A stretch of DNA of 64,000 bases from Haloarcula mannanilytica (lineage in GTDB: Archaea; Halobacteriota; Halobacteria; Halobacteriales; Haloarculaceae), in assembly GCF_005406125.1 (NCBI RefSeq), contig NZ_BIXZ01000001.1, positions 682,001-746,000 of the forward strand, given 5' to 3'. The notes under the pieces were generated by a model. It saw only the letters and a list, made by a program, of their open reading frames with translations. It was not told the DNA's origin and did no database searches. How positions within the stretch are numbered: the first letter of the stretch is position 1; each line of letters opens with the position of its first letter. A program made the translations under genes and the position numbers. Positions 1 through 7,967 of the stretch are shown here, one piece after another.

Positions 1-75
1 GGTCTCGGAGAGTCGAGCGGTGAACGGAGTGAGCCGCGAGACAACGAATCGGTGAGCGGTCCCGGCCGCGAACAG

Positions 76-108
76 CGAGGGGCGCGAACGTAGTGAGCGG
101 CACTCGGA
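76..108. repeat. Dispersed intergenic repeat, copy 1
   Basis: About 33 bases (CGAGG, GGCGCGAAC, two variable bases, AGTGAGCGGC, then CGGAA) match 34401-34433 with only a few differences. Both copies lie in gene-free DNA and are flanked by degenerate versions of the same GCGAAC and GTGAGCGG words. The function is unknown. Confidence 0.55.
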
Positions 109-244
109 AAAGCAAGCGGTGGAACCGCGAGCAACGTTGTTTTAACGAAGTGCACGGTTTGAGCGACCATCGGGAGCGAGAACCCGTCCCGAGTACGTCT
201 ATTTTCGACGCAAGCGAGTCACGACTTCGGCAGCTATCGAAGAT

Positions 245-390
245 TCTCGGGCGCGGCGGGGCCTGAACCGGCAAAAGTAACAGCGACACGCGACGCCCGA
301 GACCGGAACAGTCTCTGGCGGTTCTTTCAGAACCCCGTTGGGCGAGAGCCAAAGGTGTTCGTAACGGGGCTGCTTGAACAGCAAGGCCCC
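245..390. other. Foldable intergenic segment, possible relic of a mobile element
   Basis: TCTCGGGCG at 245-253 is complementary to CGCCCGAGA at 294-302. GGTTCT at 320-325 pairs with AGAACC at 329-334 around a three-base loop. GGGGC at 366-370 can pair within GGCCCC at 385-390. GAGAC at 299-303 can alternatively pair with GTCTC at 311-315. The minus strand has an open frame of about 61 codons across it with no recognisable protein. It could be a structured RNA or the decayed 3' end of an IS1341/TnpB-type element; neither is proven. Confidence 0.25.
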
Positions 391-680
391 GATCCGCTAA
401 ACATACAGAATCTTATAATTCTACGAAGTAACCGCCTAAACAGAAGGAAACAGAAACCAGATTTATTCGACAGATATCGAACTACCCATCGACTCGGGCA
501 GAAAACATCTGTTGAAATACCAATAATATAAGGGGCTTCCGTATTCAGGTAAATTCTCTATATTATGGGTACAGAGAGCTTGATACCCCATTTTCCCGCA
601 ACAAAATTCATGCCAATTGCTAGCAGGTATATCTGGGAAAGAGTTTTGAGGGATTCCGGAGAAGCTAGCGACGAGAACCT

Positions 681-1193
681 ATGACAGAGGACACACACCT
701 TCGGGCGGAACTGTATCTTCGGGGCGATACCTACGGCACGTTCGACGCACAGCAGCAGGTGCTCAATCGGGTCAAGCGACTGGAGGCAAACGGTGTGTTC
801 AGCGAGTCGATGGTCGCCGGGGAATGGCAGCGGATCAGGACGATGGCGGAGGACAAGCGCTCGGAAGCCATCCAGACCTACGAGGAGTTCCAGGACTGGG
901 CGGACCGGAACGGCCACTCGCTCAAGCCGGCGTTCGAGCGACGGAATCGGAGCTACGTCGGGATGGACCGCGTCGACGACGTGGTCGTGTTCCCGGTCGT
1001 CTCGCTGGCGATCTACGACGGCGACGACCTGGAGGGCGTGTTCCCGTGTTCGGACGACGAACGGACCTACACCGTCGGTGACGCGCTGGAGGCCTTCGAG
1101 CGCGGTGACGAGAACTGGCTCGCACAGTTCGATTCGCTGTCGGTTGACCGAACCGAACCGCTGCTAGAACCGGGCGTCGACGCGATAGTCTAA
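681..1193 (+). CDS. Conserved haloarchaeal protein, possible HTH-type regulator
   Basis: This is a 170-residue soluble acidic protein with no signal peptide or membrane segment. The first 60 residues (through VLNRVKRLEANGVFSES) are helical and read like a winged-helix or coiled segment. The C-terminal half is beta-rich (VVVFPVVSLAIY, then YTVGDALEAFERGD). I do not recognise a catalytic motif. Proteins of this general look are common in haloarchaea and often annotated as HTH-domain or unknown. It converges with the ABC permease gene, the two stop codons overlapping by four bases. The function is unknown; a DNA-binding role is only a guess. Confidence 0.75.
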   Translation: MTEDTHLRAELYLRGDTYGTFDAQQQVLNRVKRLEANGVFSESMVAGEWQRIRTMAEDKRSEAIQTYEEFQDWADRNGHSLKPAFERRNRSYVGMDRVDDVVVFPVVSLAIYDGDDLEGVFPCSDDERTYTVGDALEAFERGDENWLAQFDSLSVDRTEPLLEPGVDAIV

Positions 1194-2323
1194 CCGCGCA
1201 AGGCGTCGACCGGTTCTTCGCTCGCTGCTTTCCAGGCCGGATACAGCCCGCTGACGATGCTCGTCAGCACCCCAAAGGTGAACGCCGCGCCGACGTACCA
1301 GGCGTTTGGCAGCCTGAAGACGGCCATCGCGTCACCGACGGCGTAGTGATTGATGGCGAGTCCAGCACCGATACTCAAAACGACACCAGCGATGCCGCCG
1401 AGGACGCCAAGCAGCGTCGCTTCCATCAACATCACTTTGAGGACATCCCGCTTCTGGTAGCCGACCGCTCTGAGGACGCCGATCTCTTCCCGGCGCTCAA
1501 CGGTGGACATCAACATCACGTTGAGAATGGAGATGCCGGCCACGAGCAGCGAGATCGACGCAATGCCGGCGAGGACGGTGTTGATGATCTGGAACTGCTG
1601 TTCGATGGTGTCGACGATAGAGCCCAGTTCCTGAACGAACACCCGTTCCTCGCGCTCGTTGAGCGATTCGCGTATCCCCATGGCCGTTTCGTTGGCCGCT
1701 GTCCCGGTGGACTCGATGACGTACACCTCCGAGTAGCCGCGCTGGCTGAAGGAGTTCGTCGACATGATGACCCGGTTGTCGGGGTTCGTCGAGGAGAACG
1801 GTTCGCCTTCTTCGAGGACGGCCTGAACACGAACGTTAGTGCCGTTGACAGTAATCTGGCTCCCCGGGTGGAGATCGTGTTCATCCGCGACACTCGACCC
1901 GACGAGTGCACCGGTCCGGAACGGGGAGACCCGCCCCTCCTGGGCCTCGTACAACTCAGCCGGATTCTCGACGCCATAGATGGTTTCCCGGACCGGATCA
2001 CCGCGGTTGTACGACACCGGCTCCACACGCGTCATCACCGGCGAGACGGTTGCTGTTGCACTCGCCTCCCGGCGGATCGCACGGATATCGCGCTCGGTGA
2101 GTTCGGTGACGTTCTCGCCGGAGTTCGGGTACACCGTGAGCTGGTTCCCGACATCGCCGAGGTTCTGCGTAAAGGAGTACTGAAGGGCGACACCGAACAT
2201 CCCCAGTGAGGCGATTGCGACAACACCGATGACGATACCGAGCGACGCCAGCAGCGACCGCATCTTCGTCCGCGTGAGGTTGCGCCGCGCCATCAGCGCG
2301 GCCGGGAAGAACCTACCCGCCAT
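1190..2323 (-). CDS. ABC transporter permease, MacB/FtsX type
   Basis: This 377-residue integral membrane protein has one membrane helix near residues 22-45, a large extracytoplasmic MacB core-like domain (about 50-250), and three C-terminal helices forming the FtsX domain. The cytoplasmic loop VERREEIGVLRAVGYQKRD is the typical FtsX coupling segment. I start at ATG 2323; the upstream part of the open frame reads through the ATPase gene in another frame and is not plausible. The start overlaps the end of the ATPase gene by 11 bases, implying translational coupling. As a MacB-like exporter it would use ATPase strokes to move a substrate at the outer face of the membrane instead of importing one. 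Confidence 0.92.
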   Translation of the reverse strand: MAGRFFPAALMARRNLTRTKMRSLLASLGIVIGVVAIASLGMFGVALQYSFTQNLGDVGNQLTVYPNSGENVTELTERDIRAIRREASATATVSPVMTRVEPVSYNRGDPVRETIYGVENPAELYEAQEGRVSPFRTGALVGSSVADEHDLHPGSQITVNGTNVRVQAVLEEGEPFSSTNPDNRVIMSTNSFSQRGYSEVYVIESTGTAANETAMGIRESLNEREERVFVQELGSIVDTIEQQFQIINTVLAGIASISLLVAGISILNVMLMSTVERREEIGVLRAVGYQKRDVLKVMLMEATLLGVLGGIAGVVLSIGAGLAINHYAVGDAMAVFRLPNAWYVGAAFTFGVLTSIVSGLYPAWKAASEEPVDALRG

Positions 2324-2996
2324 TCTTCCGTTCCCTCCCGATGGTGCCGTCGACCAGATGGACGGTCCGGTCGACGTATTCGTTGACAAGGTCGTCGTGG
2401 GTGACTGCGACGATTGCCACGTCGTCCTCGTCGGCGATACGGCGGAACTCGTCGAGTATCTGCCGCCCGGTCTCGCTGTCGAGGTTACCCGTCGGCTCGT
2501 CGGCGAGTACGACCTTCGGGCTGTTGATGAGCGAGCGCGCGATGGCGACGCGTTGCTTCTGGCCGCCGGAGAGTTCGTCTGGCTTGTGGTCGAGTCGCTC
2601 ACCGAGTCCGAGTCGCTCCAGGAGCGTTCGAGCCCGTTTCGTGACCCCTGGATCGCTGTCCAACAGCAGCGGGACCTCTACGTTCTCGACGGCAGTTAGC
2701 GTCGGCAAGAGATAGAAATGCTGGAACACGAAGCCGATCGTCTGTTTGCGGAGCGAGGTCCGTTTGCTGTCACCGAGTCCGGTCACGTCCTGCCCTTCCA
2801 GCAGCACGGTTCCTTCCGTCGGCGTATCCAGCAGCCCAAGGATGTTTAGCAACGTCGTCTTGCCACTCCCGCTGGGGCCCATGATCGAGACGAACTCGCC
2901 GGGTTCGAGCGCGAAGTCGATGCCCGCCAGTGCGTACAGGGTCTGGCCGCCGGTTCGATAGCGCTTGACCAGCCCCTGTGCGTCGATGACCGTCAT
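2313..2996 (-). CDS. ABC transporter ATP-binding protein, MacB/LolD type
   Basis: A complete 227-residue nucleotide-binding domain. Walker A GPSGSGKT lies at residues 40-47, the Q-loop at Q92, the LSGGQ signature at 142-146 and Walker B VVLADE at 162-167, followed by the D-loop and a switch histidine in VAVTHD. The short length and sequence style match LolD/MacB ATPases that pair with FtsX-type permeases. Its ATG overlaps the stop of the upstream CARDB-like gene (ATGA), and its end overlaps the permease start, so all three are probably one transcript. Confidence 0.95.
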   Translation of the reverse strand: MTVIDAQGLVKRYRTGGQTLYALAGIDFALEPGEFVSIMGPSGSGKTTLLNILGLLDTPTEGTVLLEGQDVTGLGDSKRTSLRKQTIGFVFQHFYLLPTLTAVENVEVPLLLDSDPGVTKRARTLLERLGLGERLDHKPDELSGGQKQRVAIARSLINSPKVVLADEPTGNLDSETGRQILDEFRRIADEDDVAIVAVTHDDLVNEYVDRTVHLVDGTIGRERKNGG

Positions 2997-4486
2997 ACCT
3001 CGATATCGTCGTCACCGCGGCGGTACCGGCGCACGAGGACACCGACGACGACCAGCAGCGCCAGACCGCCGGCGACGAACACCGGCAGCATGTTGTTCTG
3101 GCTCCCGCCCTCGTTGCCGCCGTCCTGGTCCGGTTGCTGTGCCGCCCCGCCCATCTGATCGATAGCCACATCGAACCGCTGTGTCTTGCGCGTGTCGTCG
3201 ACGAGGTACGTTACCTCCAGTGGCACCGACGTGGCGTTCCCCTCCGTGCGGGCGTAGACGTTGAAGGAGACGAAGTCGCTGTCCGGGACCGTGCCGACGA
3301 AGTAATCGCGGCCCGGCGTGGCCGGCGTTACGGTTTCGGTATCGACGACGCTCACCAGAACGCTGTCGGCATCCGTCGATCCGACGTTGCTCGCACTCCC
3401 CGATATCTGGAGCCTGCCGCCCTGTCTGACGACATCGAGACCGGTGAGATCTATCGTTCCCGGGACCGACCGGATCGTCGTTTCGGTGGTGGCCTGCTCC
3501 GTCTCGGTGCCGAGGTCGTAGTTGGCCGTGACAGTGGCATCCGCACGAGGTTCGTCCAGGGTGGCGTTCAGCCGCACCTGGCGAGTCGTACTGGCTGAGA
3601 CGTTCTCAAGCAGCACGCGCTGGAACGTCGCGTTTTCCGAGTCTGCCGCGACCATAACGTCCGTTATCGGGGCGTTAGCCCCGTTTGAGACGGCGACACG
3701 CAGTGCGCGATCGGTACCGCTACCGACTGCGGTGGTGTCGAGTTCGACGCTGTTGCGGAGCGGATCCGACTCGATGACCGTCGTTCGGGTCGTGTTACGC
3801 GTGGTGTCGCCAGCAATCGTGTAGCTGAGCGTCGCAGTTAGCGAGTGCTCGCCGGCGGAGTCGGGCCGGAACCGGAACGGGGCGGTCATCGACCCGTTTT
3901 CCGCGATACTCGATTCGACCGTTCGGCTCTGTGTCATCTCGACGCCCTCGCCCTCGACGGCGACTTCGACGTTCGTTATCCGAGAGTCGAGGCCGTTTGC
4001 GACGGTGACTTCGCCGCTGGATTCGATGCCGGCGACGGAGTCGTTGACCGAGAGGTCCATCTGCGGGTGCCGCTCCTGAACGTTCAGTTTCACCGGGTAT
4101 CTGAGTTCGACGTTGTTGCCGTTCCCCCGGTCACGACCGTACACGATGACGCGGAGGTCCTTGCTCCCCGACGATTCAAAGGAGGCAGTCAGGGGCACTT
4201 CCAGCGTGCTGCCCGGCGAAATCGAACCCAGATCCGAGACGCGTTCGTACTCCGTGATACCGCTCCCACCTGCTTTTCGGATCGCGATATCGTTGATTTC
4301 GAGCGGGGCGTCGCTGTTCTCGAGGTTTCGCACCGTCGTCTCGAACGTGACGGTTTCGCCCGGTGCTGGTGACGACGGCGACACCTCGACGTTCGAGATC
4401 GATGCGTTGACGCTCGCGCCGGCGACCGAGAGCGGCAGCGAGCCGACGACGACCAGACACGCGAGTACAGCCACACCGCGGCGCAT
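2993..4486 (-). CDS. Secreted, membrane-anchored CARDB-like surface protein of the ABC operon
   Basis: A 497-residue protein with an N-terminal signal peptide (hydrophobic VAVLACLVVVGSLPLSVAGA), several repeated immunoglobulin-like beta domains (SPSSPAPGETVTFETTVRN and similar, the CARDB/NEW3 style of COG1361 proteins), a Gly/Asn/Gln-rich linker, and one C-terminal membrane helix (about residues 463-485) with a short basic tail. The start at 4486 is supported by GAGGTGA seven bases upstream. It is first in the operon with the ATPase and permease. It may act as the extracytoplasmic adaptor that MacA supplies in bacteria; that role is inferred from gene order only. Confidence 0.9.
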   Translation of the reverse strand: MRRGVAVLACLVVVGSLPLSVAGASVNASISNVEVSPSSPAPGETVTFETTVRNLENSDAPLEINDIAIRKAGGSGITEYERVSDLGSISPGSTLEVPLTASFESSGSKDLRVIVYGRDRGNGNNVELRYPVKLNVQERHPQMDLSVNDSVAGIESSGEVTVANGLDSRITNVEVAVEGEGVEMTQSRTVESSIAENGSMTAPFRFRPDSAGEHSLTATLSYTIAGDTTRNTTRTTVIESDPLRNSVELDTTAVGSGTDRALRVAVSNGANAPITDVMVAADSENATFQRVLLENVSASTTRQVRLNATLDEPRADATVTANYDLGTETEQATTETTIRSVPGTIDLTGLDVVRQGGRLQISGSASNVGSTDADSVLVSVVDTETVTPATPGRDYFVGTVPDSDFVSFNVYARTEGNATSVPLEVTYLVDDTRKTQRFDVAIDQMGGAAQQPDQDGGNEGGSQNNMLPVFVAGGLALLVVVGVLVRRYRRGDDDIEV

Positions 4487-4595
4487 CACGCAATCACCTC
4501 TACCTGCAGTAGTCGTCTGCCGGCCCAACCACTCATCGGGAGGACGCTATCGGGGACCGTTACCATGTGCGCCGGTCCGTCCCGATCAATGTTAA

Positions 4596-4608
4596 ATATA
4601 CTGTATAT
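4596..4608. promoter_or_regulatory. Palindrome ATATAC-T-GTATAT, candidate operator/TATA region
   Basis: A perfect 6-1-6 inverted repeat in the 168-base gap between the divergent sugar kinase gene (start 4655) and ABC operon (start 4486). It overlaps the most TATA-like sequence of the gap, so a bound regulator could block either promoter. Confidence 0.4.
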
Positions 4609-4654
4609 GCCCCGGTGGGAAACTGCTATCACAGCGCCCCTCCCAGCGGTGAAC

Positions 4655-5539
4655 ATGCGTGTCATCTGTGCCGGCCACGTCAACTGGGACGTGACGCTCC
4701 ACGTCGATCAGCTCCCGAAGCCCGACGGCGAGGGGCGCATTACCGACCGGGCACAGTCTAGCGGTGGGAGCGCGGCGAACGTGGCTGTCGCGCTTGCCGG
4801 GCTTGATGCCGACCCGCTAGTTCTCGGTAGCGTCGGTCCAGACGACCACGGGACCAAGGCTCGGCGCGAACTGGCGGCGATGGGCGTCGAAACGCTGCTG
4901 GTCGAGGCTGACGAGCCGACAGCGGTGAAGTACCTCATCGTGGACGAGAACGGCGATGTGGTGGTGCTTGGAAACGACGGGGCCAACGAGGCGTTCGGGC
5001 CGTCGAATCTCCCGGCGGAAACCCTGGCCGAAGCGGATCACCTCCATTTGACAGGTCAGGACCCCGGGACAGCCGCGGCGCTCGCACGCGACGCCGCGAC
5101 TGCGGATATTCCAGTGAGCTTCGATCCCGGCCGTCGGCTCCCGTTTCGGGATTACTCTGCGGTGCTCCGACATGTCGAGATCCTGTTCTGTAACGGCCCG
5201 GAGGCCGACCACGCCAGGGACAGCGGGCTTTTCGAGACAGTGCCGACAGTCGTCGTCAAACACGGAGATTGCGGTGCAACGGCATACACGGACGGGCGGA
5301 CGATAACGAACGCCGGGTATCCGATAGAACCGGTCGACACCGCTGGCGCGGGAGACGCCTTCGCCGCCGGATACCTCCTCGCCAACGCACAGGAGAGCGA
5401 CCCGAAGCGGGCGCTCGCCGTCGCCAACGCGTGTGGCGCGCTCGCAACCCGGTCGACCGGCGCACAGGCGTCGCTCGACTGGGAATCAGTATGGAAACTG
5501 GTCGACGACGGGCCACCTTCTGAGACCGAGACGCCCTAA
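4655..5539 (+). CDS. PfkB-family carbohydrate kinase
   Basis: A 294-residue ribokinase-fold kinase transferring phosphate from ATP to a sugar or nucleoside hydroxyl in the cytoplasm. The N-terminal signature SGGSAANVAVALAGL (36-50) and the C-terminal DTAGAGDAFAAGYL (229-241) with catalytic D234 are both intact. The start at 4655 places MRVICAGHVNWDV at the N terminus as expected for this family; the longer open frame adds an unlikely 30 residues. The substrate cannot be told from sequence; ribokinase, 2-keto-3-deoxygluconate kinase and phosphofructokinase relatives share these motifs. It converges with the next gene, the stop codons overlapping by four bases. Confidence 0.92.
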   Translation: MRVICAGHVNWDVTLHVDQLPKPDGEGRITDRAQSSGGSAANVAVALAGLDADPLVLGSVGPDDHGTKARRELAAMGVETLLVEADEPTAVKYLIVDENGDVVVLGNDGANEAFGPSNLPAETLAEADHLHLTGQDPGTAAALARDAATADIPVSFDPGRRLPFRDYSAVLRHVEILFCNGPEADHARDSGLFETVPTVVVKHGDCGATAYTDGRTITNAGYPIEPVDTAGAGDAFAAGYLLANAQESDPKRALAVANACGALATRSTGAQASLDWESVWKLVDDGPPSETETP

Positions 5540-6558
5540 TCCGCCTGGATCTCCTCGACGAGCCGCTCGAACTGCTGGCGGTACTGGGCTTCGGCGCGAG
5601 CGACGGCGAGACCGGACTCGTCAGCGAAGACGGCCTCGAAGCCGGCCATCCGCCACAGGAGCGTCGAGAGCTGATACAGGGGCCGTCGCCGCTCGTAGCC
5701 CTCGTCGAACGACATCGGGCGCATCTCACGGTACCCATCGCGGAACGCCGTCCGGAGCGACGTTTGCAGTTCCGGGTCCTGAAACGACGAATCGATGAAC
5801 AGGAACTCCGTCTGTGCGAGGTTGTACTCGGGTAGCGCCGCGAGCACGTCCTGCCAGTCGAGGACGGCCGTAACCGGCGCATCCGCCGACGGGTCGAACA
5901 TCAGGTTCGCCGGCCGGAAGTCGTCGTGAACCAGTCGGGGGACGCCGTCTTCCGGCACCATCTCAAGAGCCGGTTCGATGTGGGCCCGCGCTCGCTCGGT
6001 CAGGTCCTCGAAGGGCGTTCCATCGAGGTGTGCGAGGTGGGATCTGGTGAGCGTCTCGAAGTACTCCCGCCAGTTGCCCATCCAGTCCCGGACGATGATT
6101 CGGTCGTCGTGGAGCGTGAGCCGACCGAACGCCTCGAATCCGATCTCGGAATGCATGTCACCCAGCATTCGGCCGGCCTGTGCTAGCACCCGCTCGCGGT
6201 CCTCAGTCGAGAGGCCGGCGAACTCCTCGGCCAGGTTCTCGCCGTGGATGCGCTCAGTCACGAAATACGGTGGCACGTCGGCGTCGGGGTCGTCCTCGTA
6301 GACAAGGATGCGCGGAACGGGGACCTCAGTCCGGCTGGCGACGAAGTCGTGGAGACAGGGCTCGACGGCGAACGGGACATCCCCGGGCGGCTTGAACTTC
6401 ACCACCACCTCGTACGCCTCACCGTTGTGACGTAGCGTCACCATGTAGACATCGCTCTGATGACCGCCACCCGGGGTCTCGAACCGGAACCCCTCGTAGT
6501 CCGGTCCCGACTCGTTCAGCACGGCTTCGATGGCCTGTTCCGGAGTCTGCACTGGCAT
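5536..6558 (-). CDS. Aminoglycoside phosphotransferase (APH)-family kinase
   Basis: A 340-residue protein with the eukaryotic-like kinase fold of the APH/choline kinase family. HDDFRPAN at 211-218 is the catalytic loop (Brenner motif) and LDWQD at 233-237 carries the metal-binding aspartate; K54 in VVVKFKP is the likely ATP-contacting lysine. In haloarchaea such proteins are more likely small-molecule kinases than antibiotic resistance enzymes. The ATG at 6558 is chosen because a TATA-like GATTTATTTG (minus strand, 6576-6585) lies the right distance upstream for a leaderless transcript; upstream start codons in frame lie inside or before this promoter. Confidence 0.88.
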   Translation of the reverse strand: MPVQTPEQAIEAVLNESGPDYEGFRFETPGGGHQSDVYMVTLRHNGEAYEVVVKFKPPGDVPFAVEPCLHDFVASRTEVPVPRILVYEDDPDADVPPYFVTERIHGENLAEEFAGLSTEDRERVLAQAGRMLGDMHSEIGFEAFGRLTLHDDRIIVRDWMGNWREYFETLTRSHLAHLDGTPFEDLTERARAHIEPALEMVPEDGVPRLVHDDFRPANLMFDPSADAPVTAVLDWQDVLAALPEYNLAQTEFLFIDSSFQDPELQTSLRTAFRDGYREMRPMSFDEGYERRRPLYQLSTLLWRMAGFEAVFADESGLAVARAEAQYRQQFERLVEEIQAD

Positions 6559-6575
6559 ACCGTATATGCGGCGAC

Positions 6576-6585
6576 CAAATAAATC
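6576..6585 (-). promoter_or_regulatory. TATA-like box for the APH-family gene
   Basis: GATTTATTTG on the minus strand, ending 18 bases before the ATG at 6558, fits a haloarchaeal leaderless promoter. Confidence 0.5.
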
Positions 6586-6657
6586 TGTCAATCCCATCGG
6601 CGACAGCGACGCCGCCGATGGAGACGCCCTGTCGGCCGTCGTCACCTGGTCAACCGG

Positions 6658-7845
6658 TCACCAGGAGTGAAACGGCGAAACCGGTCTGGTGTCGTCTGTT
6701 ACTTCAAAGCGTGCGCCGCCGGCCCTGCTCTCGGTCACCGAGAGGTCCCAGCCGTGGGCGTCGGTGATCTGTGCGACGATAGAGAGGCCGAGGCCGGTAT
6801 CACCGGTGGCTAGCCGGTCGACCGACAGCACGTCCGCCAGTTCGTCCGGCGAGATTCCGGGGCCGTCGTCGGCGACGTAGAAACCGGTCACTTGGTCGTT
6901 GCCTTGCTCACCGACGGTCCCTGTCTCGGCTGTGTCGTCCTCGACAATCGGGCCGACCCAGACGGTCACGTCCTCGCCCGCGTGGTCCGCCACGTTCCGA
7001 AAGAGGTTCTCGAACACCTGTTTGAGGCGGGTCTCGTCGCCAAACACAGGTATCGACGCCTCGACCGACAGCGTTGCGTCACGCGTTCTGGCCATCTCCC
7101 AGGTCTGCTTAGCAAGGGTCTCAAGGGCCACAGCAGTCCGCTCGTCGACGGCGTACCCTTCCCTGGCGAGCGTCAGCAGGTCGTCGATGAGCGTCTCCAT
7201 ACGAGCGACCCCTTGCTCCGCGTCTTCGAGATGGGACAGGTCACCGGTCTGGCGTGCGAGTTCGAGCCGTCCCTTGACGACGTGGAGTGGGTTCCGCAGG
7301 TCATGGGAGACGACACCGATGAACCGCTCCATCCGGTCGCGCTGGACGCGGAGATCGTGCTCGCGCTCGGCTTTCTGCAACGCAGCCTGGATGTGCGTCG
7401 CGTACATCCGGGCGAGCCGGACCGTCTCGTCGTCGAACTCGACCGCAGTGAGCGAGCCGATGTTGATGACGCCGTAGTCGTCGATGGGGAGGATTATCTC
7501 GCTGCTGACGGACGAATCCGCGTTGTATTGGCTCCGTTCGGCGTCAAGTTCGGAGTACGTCCGCACCTCGTCCTGTTCGAATGCCTCCCAGGAGAGGCTG
7601 TTACCTGGACGGTAGGTGACCGGCCAGTCGAACACTTCGTCCGCCCGCTCTGTCGACGCCGCCAGCTGGAGTTCCGAAGCGTCGCTGTCGTACAGCCACA
7701 GCGCCCCAAGCGATACGTCGAACACCGACGGAATCTCCGAAATCGCTATGTCACAGATTTCCCGCTCGGACTCCGCGGCGATCAACCGCTGTGTTACATC
7801 CTCGAACGAATCGAGGTCGAACGCGACCATTGACTCCCCACCCAT
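6658..7845 (-). CDS. GAF-domain sensor histidine kinase
   Basis: About 395 residues, no membrane segment, so a cytoplasmic sensor. A GAF-like domain (roughly 10-155) is followed by a short coiled coil, the HisKA H-box HDLRNPL with phospho-acceptor H181, and a HATPase_c domain with the N-box LFRNVADH, DDGPGIS and TGLGLSIV. No response regulator gene is adjacent, as is common for orphan haloarchaeal kinases; the output is unknown. The ATG at 7845 sits behind a TATA-like TTTATGTA near 7870. A second ATG at 7830, preceded by GGGGAGT, is an equally possible start. Confidence 0.9.
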   Translation of the reverse strand: MGGESMVAFDLDSFEDVTQRLIAAESEREICDIAISEIPSVFDVSLGALWLYDSDASELQLAASTERADEVFDWPVTYRPGNSLSWEAFEQDEVRTYSELDAERSQYNADSSVSSEIILPIDDYGVINIGSLTAVEFDDETVRLARMYATHIQAALQKAEREHDLRVQRDRMERFIGVVSHDLRNPLHVVKGRLELARQTGDLSHLEDAEQGVARMETLIDDLLTLAREGYAVDERTAVALETLAKQTWEMARTRDATLSVEASIPVFGDETRLKQVFENLFRNVADHAGEDVTVWVGPIVEDDTAETGTVGEQGNDQVTGFYVADDGPGISPDELADVLSVDRLATGDTGLGLSIVAQITDAHGWDLSVTESRAGGARFEVTDDTRPVSPFHSW

Positions 7846-7967
7846 CCCGTATAATTCATGCAAGATAGTACATAAAGTCAGGTGATCCGGTGTCACTGAG
7901 GGTGAACGTGATAAGCCGCCCCGCCGATGTCGCGGGGTCTTTGTATCCACAGTCCTCACGAAGCGGT

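Larger units (their letters stand above)
1..680. other. Gene-free region: repeat-rich left half, AT-rich right half
   Basis: No convincing coding sequence lies here. Bases 1-180 are made of purine-rich GCGAAC / AGTGAGCGG units, one of which recurs near 34.4 kb. Bases 245-390 can fold into several hairpins (separate entry). Bases 400-660 are clearly more AT-rich than the rest of the window and include a short inverted repeat, AGAAT-CTTATA-ATTCT, at 407-422. The mix of repeats, foldable DNA and low GC fits an old insertion site, but that is inference. The reading frames in this stretch look like noise. Confidence 0.6.

Noticed and set aside
199-384. 61-codon minus-strand frame in the left gap
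   Set aside because: No recognisable domain, no promoter, and it overlaps paired segments; kept only as part of the possible relic.
2324-2602. Longer N terminus for the ABC permease
   Set aside because: The extra 93 codons are the ATPase gene in another frame; the true N terminus with its membrane helix begins at 2323.
5536-6558. Antibiotic-resistance aminoglycoside kinase
   Set aside because: The APH fold is shared by many small-molecule kinases; nothing points to drug resistance or a mobile context.
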